From positions 1 to 64,000 of the forward strand of contig NZ_JANUBZ010000019.1 of assembly GCF_024808665.1 (NCBI RefSeq): DNA of 64,000 nt, given 5' to 3'. Each line of letters begins with the position of its first letter. Within the stretch, counting starts at the first letter, position 1. This DNA comes from Mucilaginibacter empetricola. GTDB lineage: Bacteria > Bacteroidota > Bacteroidia > Sphingobacteriales > Sphingobacteriaceae. Below the pieces are notes generated by a model, which ran no database searches, had not been told where the DNA came from, and saw nothing but the letters and a program-made list of their open reading frames with translations. The translations under genes and the position numbers were made by a program. Shown here piece by piece: positions 45,476-54,830 of the stretch.

Positions 45476-47574
45476 TGCCTGATAAGATAAAATACCTGAT
45501 AATTATAATGCTTTGTGTTTTTGCACAGGCTGTTTTTGCGCAAACAAACGGTAATCCAAATTATCCCGGTGGGCAATATGGCACCGCGGGGCAAAAGCCG
45601 AATTTGCGGGATACCACCACTACTAAAATACTTACCGCCGATCAGGAACTTGATTCGCTGCGAAAAAAGCAGGATAAGAAAAAAGATACCGTTGTATTTA
45701 GCTCCAAATTTATAAGAGTTACTAATGAGCGATTGCTAAAAGATAGTACTCAGCTATTTAAGCTGGATACCGGTTTTGTGAATTTCGAGAATTATAGTCC
45801 TTTATATCAACCGCGTAGCCCTAAAATAGGGCTGGGTAATTTAGGTTTGGATCAGCGAAGCTTGTTGTTTGAACCATCGCATGCCATTGGCTTTGACGCA
45901 GGCCAGCACACGCTCGATTTGTATCTCTTAAACCCGCTGGATATAAATTATTATCGGGCCCGCGTCCCCTATACAGATTTGTATCTTGTAGCTGGTGGTG
46001 TGACAGAGCAAGTATTTAAGCTGCTGCACACGCAAAATATTAACCCCCGGTTGAATATCGGCTTTAATGCCAATTTCATAGGATCACAAGGCTTTTACAG
46101 CAGCCAGCAATTGCTTCAAAACGTTAGTGATGTAAATGCCGCCGCTTTTGCCTGGTACGAGTCGAAAAATAAACGCTATAACTTATTAGCCAATGTTATT
46201 TATAATAATTTAAAAGCCCCTGAAACAGGTTCTATTCAAAATGACTCTATTTTTAAAACCGGTTCAATTGCCAAAGAATCGGAGCCAACGCGATTGCAAA
46301 GCACCTATGAACAATGGAAGCAAGCCGGCATATATTTAAAGCAGTTTTACTACATAGGCCATATAGACAGTACAAAAAAAGACAATGGAACCAATAGCAT
46401 ATTGCCCACGCAGCGCGTTAGCTATACCTTTCACTATGGTACCACCAAATACAATTTTTTGCAAAACGAGCCGGATACCTACAATGTATTTCCTGATTAT
46501 TATTTTGCTTCCAATTACTCGCGCGATTCGCTCACGGTGCAGCACATGCAAAATGAGTTTTCCTATAGTTTTTACCTCCGCAGTAAATCGGTAAAGTTTG
46601 TTAAAAATGAAGTGAAGCTGGATGTTGGCCTGTCTGAAGATTATTACCATTATACGCAGTACGTAGCAGATACTACGTTAAACCAATATGGTAATAAGGT
46701 AAACACCGCAACCAAGGTGCAGGATGCTTCCTTTCAGGATATTACCCTTAAAGCAAAATTTAGTTATAAATTCAGTGATAAAATAGGGCTCGAAGGTGAT
46801 TTTCAACAAATTGCCCAGGGTAGGGATGCAGGTGATTTTTTATATGATGCCAAAGTATTGCTTGCAGGTGGTCAAAAAACCGGCAAAATAACATTTGAAG
46901 GATACACGCAAAGTAGTTCGCCGCCGTTGGTTTATACCGATTGGATATCAAACCATTTTATATTTCACGATAAATTCAGCAATCAAAAAACCAGTAGTGT
47001 ATCTTTTCACTATGTGAATGATCTGTTAAAGTTTGATTTGAAGGCTGAATACTTTTTAATTTCTGATTACCTGTATTTTGCAGCGCAGCCCAACGGTATT
47101 GATGCAACCCCCACACAATTAAATTCGGACATCAATTTGCTTAAAGTGAGTTTAGGAAAAAGTGTGGCCTGGCGCAGGTGGCATTTGGATGAATTTTTGG
47201 TTTATCAAAAAACAGATTATCAAAACACATTACGTACGCCCGAATTTTATACCTACACCAGTTTATATTATAAAATGTTTCTGTTCCACGTTTTGTATTC
47301 AAACCTGGGGATAGATGTTAGATATAACTCGCAATATGTGGCGCCATCCTACGCTGTAGGTTTAGGTCAGTTTTATAACGGCCCAAATGTTACCTTCTCG
47401 TCATACCCGGTTGCCGGTGTTTTCTTTAAGGCTACTTTACAGCGTACCAACTTTTTTATTATGTATGATTATGCTAATCAAGGTCTATTTAGTCCTGGTT
47501 TTTATACCGTAAATCGTTACCCGCAAATGGATAGCTTGATTAAGATAGGTGTATCGTGGTCGTTCTATAATTAA
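45475..47574 (+). CDS. Putative porin (Porin_10 type)
   Basis: 699 residues with signal peptide (FAQAVFAQ, to about 22). A Gly/Asn/Pro-rich segment (25-50) and a charged linker precede repeated amphipathic strands typical of the Bacteroidota Porin_10 family. The C-terminus ends IKIGVSWSFYN. Located in the outer membrane. Third gene of the lpxK operon; the link with lipid A synthesis suggests a housekeeping outer-membrane role (inference). Confidence 0.85.
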   Translation: MPDKIKYLIIIMLCVFAQAVFAQTNGNPNYPGGQYGTAGQKPNLRDTTTTKILTADQELDSLRKKQDKKKDTVVFSSKFIRVTNERLLKDSTQLFKLDTGFVNFENYSPLYQPRSPKIGLGNLGLDQRSLLFEPSHAIGFDAGQHTLDLYLLNPLDINYYRARVPYTDLYLVAGGVTEQVFKLLHTQNINPRLNIGFNANFIGSQGFYSSQQLLQNVSDVNAAAFAWYESKNKRYNLLANVIYNNLKAPETGSIQNDSIFKTGSIAKESEPTRLQSTYEQWKQAGIYLKQFYYIGHIDSTKKDNGTNSILPTQRVSYTFHYGTTKYNFLQNEPDTYNVFPDYYFASNYSRDSLTVQHMQNEFSYSFYLRSKSVKFVKNEVKLDVGLSEDYYHYTQYVADTTLNQYGNKVNTATKVQDASFQDITLKAKFSYKFSDKIGLEGDFQQIAQGRDAGDFLYDAKVLLAGGQKTGKITFEGYTQSSSPPLVYTDWISNHFIFHDKFSNQKTSSVSFHYVNDLLKFDLKAEYFLISDYLYFAAQPNGIDATPTQLNSDINLLKVSLGKSVAWRRWHLDEFLVYQKTDYQNTLRTPEFYTYTSLYYKMFLFHVLYSNLGIDVRYNSQYVAPSYAVGLGQFYNGPNVTFSSYPVAGVFFKATLQRTNFFIMYDYANQGLFSPGFYTVNRYPQMDSLIKIGVSWSFYN

Positions 47575-47582
47575 CCCTCTCC

Positions 47583-47639
47583 CTAACCCCCTGAAGGGGG
47601 AATTTCAAAAGCTGCTCCCCCTTTAGGGGGCTGGGGGGT
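47583..47639. repeat. GC-rich palindromic repeat, fuller copy
   Basis: CTAACCCCCTGAAGGGGGAA (47583-47602), reverse complement of 2688-2707, is followed by a second palindrome CTCCCCCTTTAGGGGG and a GGGGGG end. Lies between convergent genes and could act as a terminator on both strands. Confidence 0.75.
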
Positions 47640-47640
47640 A

Positions 47641-48936
47641 TTATGTTTTCTGTTTCTTCTTTCGCGCAGCGGGGAATAAAACATTATTCAAAATCAATCT
47701 GTATCCAGCAGAATTGGGATGTAGCTTTAGATCAGTAGGAGGATCGCCCACGATGTGCTGATAATCCTCCGGATCATGGCCACCGTAAAAAGTCCACTGT
47801 CCTTTGCCATATTCGCCATGAATATAACGGGCTTCATTATTTGATTTCATTTCGCCCATAATGGTTACGCCGGGCTTTAGCAGTTTCTTATTAAAGGCGG
47901 TAGTTAGCCCCATAAAACCCTTTATTACCTTATCGTGATCCTGCGTTAGCATGCTTGGCACTACATCCCATTTGGCCGAAAAATCAAACAATGTAAAAAA
48001 ATCCTGCGTACGGTCAACCTGCCTGGTAGCAGTTACATCAATATTGCTGAACTGGTGCGAAAGAGGGTTCATATCCAGCGTGAAGTTCTGAAAGGCAAAG
48101 GTTTGACTAAAATCCAGCTTTGATTGTGCATCAGGATCAGCGGCATCGCCATCAAACATCGCTTCACAAATGTCTGTATTTGCCGAAGCAAGTGCAATAT
48201 CAAAGGTGTCGGTACCCGAACACATGGCAAACAGGAAACCGCCTCCAGCGCAAAAATCACGTATCTTCTCGGCAACAGCCAGCTTCATTTGCGATACCTT
48301 TTTAAAGCCAAGCTTATTGGCAGTAGCTTCCTGTATCTTAACATCATCATTATACCATTGCGCGTATCTGAAAGCGCCATAAAACTTACTGTATTGCCCC
48401 GTAAAATCTTCATGATGCAGGTGAAGCCAATCATATTTGGGTAAATCGCCTCTTATAACTTCTTCGTCATAAATTACATCGTAGGGTATTTCGGCATATT
48501 TTAGTACCAGTGTAACGGCATCATCCCATGGTAGCTTGTTTTTTGGCGAATACACGGCCATTTTAGGTGCTTTTTCCAGTTTTACCACATCCATATTTAC
48601 AGACGGATCGCTTACCTCGGCAATAATCTCATTTACCTTGGCATCCGGCAAAACTTCATAACTAACACCTCGTATTTTACACTCGTCCTCAATTTTCTTA
48701 TCGTAATTCATCATAAAACTGCCGCCACGATAGTTGAGCAGCCAGTTCACTTCTTCGCCGTTTTTTAAGGTCCAGAAGGCTATGCCATATGATTTTAAAT
48801 GATCTTTCTGCTCATCATCCATAGGTATTAATATAGATGCCGCCCTTGTTAAGAAAGGTAAAAGGTAAAAAGCGATAACGAGCAAAAAGCGGAAAGCTGA
48901 AAGTGAGATAAAAGGCGAACGGTTTTGCTTTTGCAT
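47641..48936 (-). CDS. Exported uncharacterised protein, often mislabelled asparagine synthetase B
   Basis: 431 residues from ATG 48936. N-terminal hydrophobic signal (SLSAFRFLLVIAFYLLPFL). The rest (about 50-431) has a Rossmann/ThuA-like flavour: PMDDEQKDHLKSYGIAFWTL, CAGGGFLFAMCSGTDTFDIA, WTFYGGHDPEDYQH. In Bacteroidota such proteins are often called asparagine synthetase B, but none of that enzyme's catalytic features (Cys2 glutaminase, SGGxDS PP-loop) are present. A glutamine-amidotransferase-like domain (GTD/GGHDP) is the better guess. The signal-peptide DNA resembles the AAAGCGGAAAGCTGAAAG repeat family. Confidence 0.6.
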   Translation of the reverse strand: MQKQNRSPFISLSAFRFLLVIAFYLLPFLTRAASILIPMDDEQKDHLKSYGIAFWTLKNGEEVNWLLNYRGGSFMMNYDKKIEDECKIRGVSYEVLPDAKVNEIIAEVSDPSVNMDVVKLEKAPKMAVYSPKNKLPWDDAVTLVLKYAEIPYDVIYDEEVIRGDLPKYDWLHLHHEDFTGQYSKFYGAFRYAQWYNDDVKIQEATANKLGFKKVSQMKLAVAEKIRDFCAGGGFLFAMCSGTDTFDIALASANTDICEAMFDGDAADPDAQSKLDFSQTFAFQNFTLDMNPLSHQFSNIDVTATRQVDRTQDFFTLFDFSAKWDVVPSMLTQDHDKVIKGFMGLTTAFNKKLLKPGVTIMGEMKSNNEARYIHGEYGKGQWTFYGGHDPEDYQHIVGDPPTDLKLHPNSAGYRLILNNVLFPAARKKKQKT

Positions 48937-49078
48937 TTTAACAGATGATTTATCCAAAAGTAACGAATAATTGAATAGGGTATTATGTAATAGTTTTGAT
49001 TGATAGCTAACCTTTTGCCATACGCCTTTAACCTTTCTCCTTTTTTATTACCTTTGCTCACTATTTTAAAAAAAGGAA

Positions 49079-49516
49079 ATGAGCAAAGCAATTATCAAAA
49101 CTGAAAAGGGCGATATGACCGTAGAATTTTACGACAACGATGCCCCAAATACTGTTGCTAACTTTAAAAAATTGGCAAGTTCAGGCTTCTATAATAACGT
49201 AATTTTTCACCGTGTTATCCCTAATTTCATGATACAGGGCGGTGACCCAACCGGAACCGGTGCTGGTGGCCCGGGTTACAAAATTGATTGTGAATTAACC
49301 GGCGAAAATCAATATCACGATCGCGGTGTGCTTTCTATGGCTCATGCTGGTCGCAATACTGGTGGCTCACAATTTTTTATCTGCCATAGCAGAACAAACA
49401 CTGCTCACTTAGACAGAAATCATACTGTATTTGGTAAAGTGGTTGAAAATGTTGATGTTGTAGACGCAATCCGTCAGGGTGATAAAATTTTAGGAATAGA
49501 GGTAATTGAAGACTAA
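49079..49516 (+). CDS. Cyclophilin-type peptidyl-prolyl isomerase
   Basis: 145 residues. Catalyses cis-trans proline isomerisation in the cytoplasm; no signal peptide. Core motifs: PNTVANFKKLASSGFYNNVI, catalytic Arg in FHRVIPNFMIQGGDPTGTG, RGVLSMAHAGRNTGGSQFFI and THLDRNHTVFGKV-like (AHLDRNHTVFGKV). Upstream of DUF5606 gene; a hairpin terminator lies between them. Confidence 0.96.
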   Translation: MSKAIIKTEKGDMTVEFYDNDAPNTVANFKKLASSGFYNNVIFHRVIPNFMIQGGDPTGTGAGGPGYKIDCELTGENQYHDRGVLSMAHAGRNTGGSQFFICHSRTNTAHLDRNHTVFGKVVENVDVVDAIRQGDKILGIEVIED

Positions 49517-49525
49517 ATAATAAAG

Positions 49526-49559
49526 GGTGAGCAATAAATAGAGATAATTATTGCTCGCC
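49526..49559 (+). terminator. Hairpin after cyclophilin gene
   Basis: GGTGAGCAATAA / 10-nt loop / TTATTGCTCGCC: 12-bp stem with one G-T pair, followed by ATTTATTATAA. Within the cyclophilin-DUF5606 gap. Confidence 0.6.
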
Positions 49560-49581
49560 ATTTATTATAAAACATAACAGA

Positions 49582-50091
49582 ATGAATTTATTGGGAATTG
49601 TTGCCGTATCGGGAAAACCAGGATTGTGGAGAGCTTTGGCTCAAAATAAAACAGGATATATTTTAGAAAGCCTTGATGAGCAGAAAACTAAACTGGTAGC
49701 AAATATTTCTACCGCTAAATTGGCTGCTCTGAACGAGATCACCATTTTTGGTTTGGAGGATGATATTAAACTGCTGGATGTGTTTGAAAAGATGAAAAAC
49801 GCTTCATCAGTACCTGATGCAAAAGCGGACGGCAAAAAGATGCGTGAATTCTTCAGAGAAATAGCGCCAGATCACGATGAAGAAAAGGTGTATGCTTCAG
49901 ATATGAAGAAAATCATCAGTTGGTACCAGGCATTGAAGGACTTGCCTTTATTTAGCGAGGATGAGCCAACTGCCCCGGCAGCAGAAGAAACTCCGGCAGT
50001 TGCTGAGCCAGTAAAAGCTGTTGAAGCAGAAGTTGCTCCCGAAAAGCCCAAAGCAAAAGCTAAAAAGCCAGCTGCTAAGAAAGCTGAATAA
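49582..50091 (+). CDS. DUF5606 protein
   Basis: 169 residues. The conserved block is at the N-terminus (MNLLGIVAVSGKPGLWRALA, YILESLDEQKTKLVANISTA, then KMREFFREIAPDHDEEKVY, YASDMKKIISWYQAL). The C-terminal 45 residues are Ala/Pro/Lys/Glu-rich, a flexible histone-tail-like end (AKAKKPAAKKAE). Cytoplasmic; function unknown, but conserved in Bacteroidota. Confidence 0.88.
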   Translation: MNLLGIVAVSGKPGLWRALAQNKTGYILESLDEQKTKLVANISTAKLAALNEITIFGLEDDIKLLDVFEKMKNASSVPDAKADGKKMREFFREIAPDHDEEKVYASDMKKIISWYQALKDLPLFSEDEPTAPAAEETPAVAEPVKAVEAEVAPEKPKAKAKKPAAKKAE

Positions 50092-50114
50092 TATTATCGC
50101 TTAATATCTCCGCG

Positions 50115-50200
50115 CGTCATTGCGAGGTATTGCCTGTCCCGAACTTGTTTCGGGAAAGCAATCTCTAAACTATACAGAGCGAATTAGTTTAGAGGTTGCT
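50115..50200. repeat. GCGTCATTGCGAGG repeat, interrupted copy
   Basis: GCGTCATTGCGAGG (about 50113-50127), an inserted hairpin TCCCGAACTTGTTTCGGGA (50139-50157), CAATCTCTAAAC, and the inverted GTTTAGAGGTTGC. Related to the element at 63814-63938. Confidence 0.7.
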
Positions 50201-50240
50201 TTTTTTTTATACGCTATTGATGCAAGGCAAATGCCTCCAA

Positions 50241-51182
50241 TCAGCAATCCTGCTGCTTACATTCTTCTTCCGAAAACTCCGGCTCAAATGTACTGTGGCT
50301 AATATCCAGATGCTCCAAACGGTGACGAAGATCGTGCTTGATATTATCAAACGATGAAACAAATTCAGGGTCAATAACAATATGTGCTGTTAGCGCGTTT
50401 TCTGTAGTACTTAATGCCCAAACATGCATGTGGTGTATATCAATTACGCCTTTTGCTTTCAATAGGCTGGCCTTAATTTTATCAAGATCCATTTCTTTAG
50501 GTACGCCGTCCATTTCCAGTCTTAAACTGTCTTTAAGCAGACTCCATGTGCCTCTTAATATTACAATTGCTATAATTAAACTTACCACGCTGTCTATCCA
50601 GTAAAAATTGGTAAAATAAATAATGATACCCGATATTACTACTCCGAATGATACAATGGCATCCATAGCCATGTGCATGTAAGCACCTTTAACATTCAGG
50701 TCGGTATCTTTATCTTTTACAAATAACCAGGCAGTAAAGGCATTTATGCCAATACCTATAAATGATACCCATGCCATAGTACCTCCGTCAACTTTTTCGG
50801 GCGTAATGAAGCGCGTTATCGCTTCGTACCCAATAAAACCAACAGATACAAATAAAATAAGGGCGTTAAAAAAAGATACAATAATGGTCGACCGTTTATA
50901 GCCATAAGTATACTGGCTATTTGCGTTTACTTTGGTTAGTTTAAATGCCAGTAACGCAAGCGCAAGTCCCGCAACATCGCCCAGATTATGGCCCGCATCG
51001 GTTAAAAGTGAAAGCGAATGGGTTATTAACCCCGCTATTACTTCTATAACAACAAAAACCGAATTAAGGATGATACCTGCAATGAAAGCATTATTAAGGT
51101 GATCAAGCTTTGGGGTATGATCATGGTGGTGATGACCATGACCATGTGAATGATCGTGCGAATGACTGTGACCTAATGACAT
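50241..51182 (-). CDS. Cation diffusion facilitator (Zn2+/Co2+/Cd2+ efflux, CzcD-like)
   Basis: 313 residues. A very His-rich N-terminus (GHSHSHDHSHGHGHHHHDHT) binds metal. Six TM helices follow, with the transport-site motifs DAGHN (TM2) and HMAMD (TM5). The cytoplasmic C-terminal domain (about 220-300) has HHMHVWALSTTENALTAHIV and ends EECKQQDC, with cysteines that may add metal sites. Exports zinc or similar divalent ions by proton exchange. Confidence 0.95.
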   Translation of the reverse strand: MSLGHSHSHDHSHGHGHHHHDHTPKLDHLNNAFIAGIILNSVFVVIEVIAGLITHSLSLLTDAGHNLGDVAGLALALLAFKLTKVNANSQYTYGYKRSTIIVSFFNALILFVSVGFIGYEAITRFITPEKVDGGTMAWVSFIGIGINAFTAWLFVKDKDTDLNVKGAYMHMAMDAIVSFGVVISGIIIYFTNFYWIDSVVSLIIAIVILRGTWSLLKDSLRLEMDGVPKEMDLDKIKASLLKAKGVIDIHHMHVWALSTTENALTAHIVIDPEFVSSFDNIKHDLRHRLEHLDISHSTFEPEFSEEECKQQDC

Positions 51183-51229
51183 GGGCGCAAATTTAGTTAT
51201 TTACGCCCAAGAATAACAGTAAACAGTGA

Positions 51230-52156
51230 TTAAAAGAAGATTAGATATAAAATAATCAGCATTAATGCATACTTAACCGCGTAATAAAGGTTGCGATTAT
51301 AGGCTTTAATGCGTTTACCTAATAGCCTGATGGAGTACACATATTTAAAAGCTTTGTTGATATTGCCGGTTTTATCTTCGCCCATATTGGGTGATACTGC
51401 GGCAGCCATAATAAACCAACCGAAAAATTTATTCCACACACGGCCAAACGCAGTTTTTACAGGTCTTTCAATGTCGCAAAATAAAATAATACGGTCTATA
51501 TCGGTCTTGTTTTCAGCGTAGTGGATATAGGTTTCATCAAAAATAACATCCTCGCCATCTTTCCATGCATAGCTTTGGCCATCGACTACAATATGGCAAA
51601 GTTCAGAATTTGGGGTTATTAAACCCAGGTGATAACGTAACGAACCGGCATAGGGGTCGCGGTGCATCAATAGCTCGCTGCCGGCAGGTAATACGGCAAA
51701 CATGGCTGCCTTTACGTTGGGTATTTGCTTTAATAAGTCGACAGTTTGCGGGCAATATTTTTTTGCAGATGGATGAAAATCATCATACCACTTTAAATAA
51801 AAACGCTTCCAGCCACGTCTGAAAAACGAGTTGAAACCCATGTCATTATATTTATCAGATCCTTTTATCAATTCTTCACGCTCCAGCTGTAAGGCCTCGT
51901 CGCGGATGGTTTGCCAGTTGTCTTTTAACAGCGTTAATTGAGGAAAGTGCGACTGACTGATGTATGGCTGGTTTTCAACACCCGAAAATGCATACATCGG
52001 CATGTTAATGGGAGCCATAAAGGTAGAGTGATCAGTTAATTGCCTGAAAAATGGAAAACGCACCTTACCACGATAATGAACTATAACCGTAGATATAATA
52101 AGGATGTAAAATAAAATGAATTTTACCGATAACAGTTCTGTAACAATTTGGTGCAT
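51230..52156 (-). CDS. Aspartyl/asparaginyl beta-hydroxylase-like dioxygenase (LpxO-like)
   Basis: 308 residues. N-terminal TM (about 8-27) and a C-terminal hydrophobic helix (YAVKYALMLIILYLIFF) bracket an Asp_Arg_Hydrox domain: His165-x-Asp167 (LMHRDPYAGSLRYHLGLITP) and His212 (FDETYIHYAENKTDIDRIIL), the iron-binding triad, with Arg222 for 2-oxoglutarate. LpxO hydroxylates the secondary acyl chain of lipid A; this resembles it in length and membrane attachment, but the substrate is inference. Confidence 0.85.
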   Translation of the reverse strand: MHQIVTELLSVKFILFYILIISTVIVHYRGKVRFPFFRQLTDHSTFMAPINMPMYAFSGVENQPYISQSHFPQLTLLKDNWQTIRDEALQLEREELIKGSDKYNDMGFNSFFRRGWKRFYLKWYDDFHPSAKKYCPQTVDLLKQIPNVKAAMFAVLPAGSELLMHRDPYAGSLRYHLGLITPNSELCHIVVDGQSYAWKDGEDVIFDETYIHYAENKTDIDRIILFCDIERPVKTAFGRVWNKFFGWFIMAAAVSPNMGEDKTGNINKAFKYVYSIRLLGKRIKAYNRNLYYAVKYALMLIILYLIFF

Positions 52157-52304
52157 ATAGCTCGTATTTTGGTCAAAAGTAGGGATATTCAGTCTCCTAA
52201 ACGGTGAAATTTAATCAATGTTGTTTTATTTTGACAAAAAACTGACTAATAGATATTATTGGTCAGGGCTGTTTCTTTTGCTTATAATTGCTTTTTGGGC
52301 AAAA

Positions 52305-52778
52305 TTATTCGTGGTGATAGGGCTCACCTTTCATTATAGTATAAGCGCGGTACAACTGTTCAATAAAGAATAAACGCACCATTTGATGCGAAAAAGTCAT
52401 GGGCGATAATGACAATTTATCATTAGCGCGGTCATACACCGATTGATCAAATCCATAAGGGCCGCCAACAATAAAAACCATGCTGGCAACGGAACCGATT
52501 TCTTTTTTTTCGATATATGCTGCAAATTTTACTGATGAAAGCTCCATTCCTTTTTCATCCAGTAAAATAACGTAATCCTGGGGTGTTATTTTTTTGAGTA
52601 TAAGTTCGGCCTCTTTGGCTTTTTGTTGTTCGCGGGTTAGGGCTTTGGTGTTTTTGAGTTCATCCAGATCGATGATTGATAGTTTGGTATAGTGTTTTAA
52701 ACGTTTAACATATTTTTCAATGCCATCTTTTAAATAAGCATCTTCGGTTTTGCCAACGGTTAAAAAAGTAATCTTCAT
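52305..52778 (-). CDS. rlmH: 23S rRNA (pseudouridine-1915-N3)-methyltransferase
   Basis: 157 residues, full-length SPOUT-fold enzyme. Conserved MKITFLTVGKTEDAYLKDGI start, LLDEKGMELSS, VFIVGGPYGFD (SAM knot) and the end LSPMTFSHQMVRLFFIEQLY, RAYTIMKGEPYHHE. Divergent from the MutS-like gene. Confidence 0.97.
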   Translation of the reverse strand: MKITFLTVGKTEDAYLKDGIEKYVKRLKHYTKLSIIDLDELKNTKALTREQQKAKEAELILKKITPQDYVILLDEKGMELSSVKFAAYIEKKEIGSVASMVFIVGGPYGFDQSVYDRANDKLSLSPMTFSHQMVRLFFIEQLYRAYTIMKGEPYHHE

Positions 52779-52840
52779 TGAAAGAAATAAAATGTTTATT
52801 TAAAATATATCCGTTTATTTAGCCTGATTTTTTATTGAAA

Positions 52841-54652
52841 ATGGAACCGAACATTATTGATCACTACCGCCAAACATCAACATTAGCTCAACAAGAAGCT
52901 GACAAATATAAGAAACTGGCAAATAACTACGGCTTATACCGGCTGGCGGCATTTGGTGCGTTTATTCTGTCAGTTTGCCTGGCTATTGCTGTTGATGAAA
53001 TTAGTATTATAGCTTTTGCTGCGGCTGTTTTGATTATTTGCTTTAGCTGGCTCATCAAAAAACAAAACCAGTTTGAAACATTGCGTAATTATCATCAGGA
53101 CATAAAAAAAGTAAACGAGAATGAGATAGTCAGCATTAAGAGCCGGGGCAATATGTATGATAACGGTGCAATGTTTAGTAGCGAACTACATTACTATACA
53201 TCAGATCTGGATATTTTCGGCAGTAATTCATTATTTCAATTAATAAACCGGGCTGCAACTTTCCCGGGCATGGTAAAGCTGGCTAAATGGCTAAGCGCTC
53301 CTGCTGCTAAAGAGGTTATTTTACAGCGCCAACAAGCTATTGAGGAAATAGCCGGTAAAAATGAATGGAAGCAGGATATACAAGCTCACCTGCTATTCTC
53401 GTTAAAACAACAACGCGAGCAAATAAAAAATCTGCTCGAATATTTAAAAATACCGGTTGAATTAGAGGACGAAAAATGGTTGAACCTGTATAGTAAGATA
53501 GCTACGTACCTGATGCTTGTGGCCATTATAGCAGCTATATTTTATGCACCCGCACGTTATTTTTTACCGGCGTTAATGCTATTTAACAACCGACTGGTTT
53601 CATCGCGGAAAGAAGCTGTTGAAAAAACAGACCTGATTGCTGGAAGAATCGGTAAAACATTAGCCCATTTTGTACTGGCTTTTAAAAGTATTGAAGGTGA
53701 GAATTGGAGTTCGGCTTATTTACAGCAGCAATCAGCAAAAATAGAAACCGGAGAGGGTCAGCACGTTTCTGACAGGATACAACAGCTTTCGCGCCATATC
53801 AATAAGCTCAATTATCGTTTAAACCTGGTTATACAGTTTGTGCTTAATATTTTTTACCTGTGGGATATAAGACAGGTAATTGCCATTGAAAACTGGAAAA
53901 AGAACAATCACCAAAGTTTTGAAACGGCTTTTGATGTAGTTGCCGAGTTTGAAGCCATCATTAGCCTGGCAAGTTTACGTGTTAATTATCCGGATTGGTG
54001 TATGCCTCAAATTGCTGATGGGGAAGGATATACTATAACAGCAAAGCATTTGGCGCATCCATTAATTAACGGTGATAAACGTATTGATAATGATTTTGAA
54101 CTGAAAGATACCTTTAAGATAGACATCATTACAGGCTCAAACATGGCAGGCAAGAGTACTTTTTTACGTACTATTGGTATCAATACCGTATTGGCCCTTT
54201 GTGGTGCGCCGGTTTGTGCCGATGAAATGATGGTATCGGTTATTACCATCATCACCTATATGCGCATTAAAGATTCACTGAATGAAAGTACTTCCACCTT
54301 TAAAGCCGAACTCGACCGTTTGCAAATGCTGTTAAAAGCTGTTGAGAGCGATCAAAAGGTTTTCTTTTTAATCGACGAAATGCTGCGCGGTACCAACTCT
54401 GTCGACAAATACAGAGGTTCAAAAGCAGTAATAGAGCAGCTGATTAAAAAGAAAGGAGTGGGCATGGTGGCCACGCACGATTTACAGATTGCTGAACTAG
54501 AAGCCGCCCACCCTGATTATGTACGTAATTTCTATTTCGACATAAAAGTAAAGGACGGCGAAATGTTGTTTGACTACAAGCTAAAACACGGCGAATGCAA
54601 AACTTTTAATGCATCGCTGCTACTTAAACAGATTGGGATTGAGGTGGAGTAG
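52841..54652 (+). CDS. Membrane-anchored MutS-family ATPase
   Basis: 603 residues from ATG 52841 (an in-frame TTG precedes). N-terminal pair of TM helices (about 34-51 and 54-71), helical core (about 120-380) with another hydrophobic hairpin near 222-248 and a hydrophobic helix near 328-341, and a MutS ATPase domain with Walker A TGSNMAGKST (431-440) and Walker B FFLIDEMLRGTNS (Asp512-Glu513), then ATHDLQIAELE. There is no mismatch-recognition (MutS domain I, FxE) or connector domain, so it is not the canonical mismatch repair protein; closest to the MutS-like family of Bacteroidota of unknown role. The membrane segments suggest a non-repair function or one at the membrane. Confidence 0.85.
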   Translation: MEPNIIDHYRQTSTLAQQEADKYKKLANNYGLYRLAAFGAFILSVCLAIAVDEISIIAFAAAVLIICFSWLIKKQNQFETLRNYHQDIKKVNENEIVSIKSRGNMYDNGAMFSSELHYYTSDLDIFGSNSLFQLINRAATFPGMVKLAKWLSAPAAKEVILQRQQAIEEIAGKNEWKQDIQAHLLFSLKQQREQIKNLLEYLKIPVELEDEKWLNLYSKIATYLMLVAIIAAIFYAPARYFLPALMLFNNRLVSSRKEAVEKTDLIAGRIGKTLAHFVLAFKSIEGENWSSAYLQQQSAKIETGEGQHVSDRIQQLSRHINKLNYRLNLVIQFVLNIFYLWDIRQVIAIENWKKNNHQSFETAFDVVAEFEAIISLASLRVNYPDWCMPQIADGEGYTITAKHLAHPLINGDKRIDNDFELKDTFKIDIITGSNMAGKSTFLRTIGINTVLALCGAPVCADEMMVSVITIITYMRIKDSLNESTSTFKAELDRLQMLLKAVESDQKVFFLIDEMLRGTNSVDKYRGSKAVIEQLIKKKGVGMVATHDLQIAELEAAHPDYVRNFYFDIKVKDGEMLFDYKLKHGECKTFNASLLLKQIGIEVE

Positions 54653-54654
54653 AG

Positions 54655-54830
54655 AGCCGGAAATCGAGAGTCAAGAGCCGAGAGTCAAGAGCCAACTTCG
54701 GTGCCTGGTTCTCGGTTTTTACAATAAAATATCCCCAAAATAAAAAACAGGAACCGGAGGTGTTATCCCCCTGATTCCTGTTTCTTAAATCTTGATTCTT
54801 GGCTCTTGCTTCTTAAATCTTAAACAAGAC
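54655..54830. repeat. GAGTCAAGAGCC / CTTGATTCTTGGCTC repeat and hairpin
   Basis: GAGAGTCAAGAGCCGAGAGT (about 54668-54688) and inverted CTTGATTCTTGGCTCTTG (about 54791-54808) flank a hairpin AAACAGGAA (54745-54753) / TTCCTGTTT (54775-54783) that probably ends the convergent MutS-like and receptor genes. The repeat wording is shared with 62358-62466. Confidence 0.65.

Noticed and set aside
50120..50302. 60-codon ORF over the GTCATTGCGAGG repeat.
   Set aside because: Its codons are the repeat itself and it overlaps the CDF gene in antisense.
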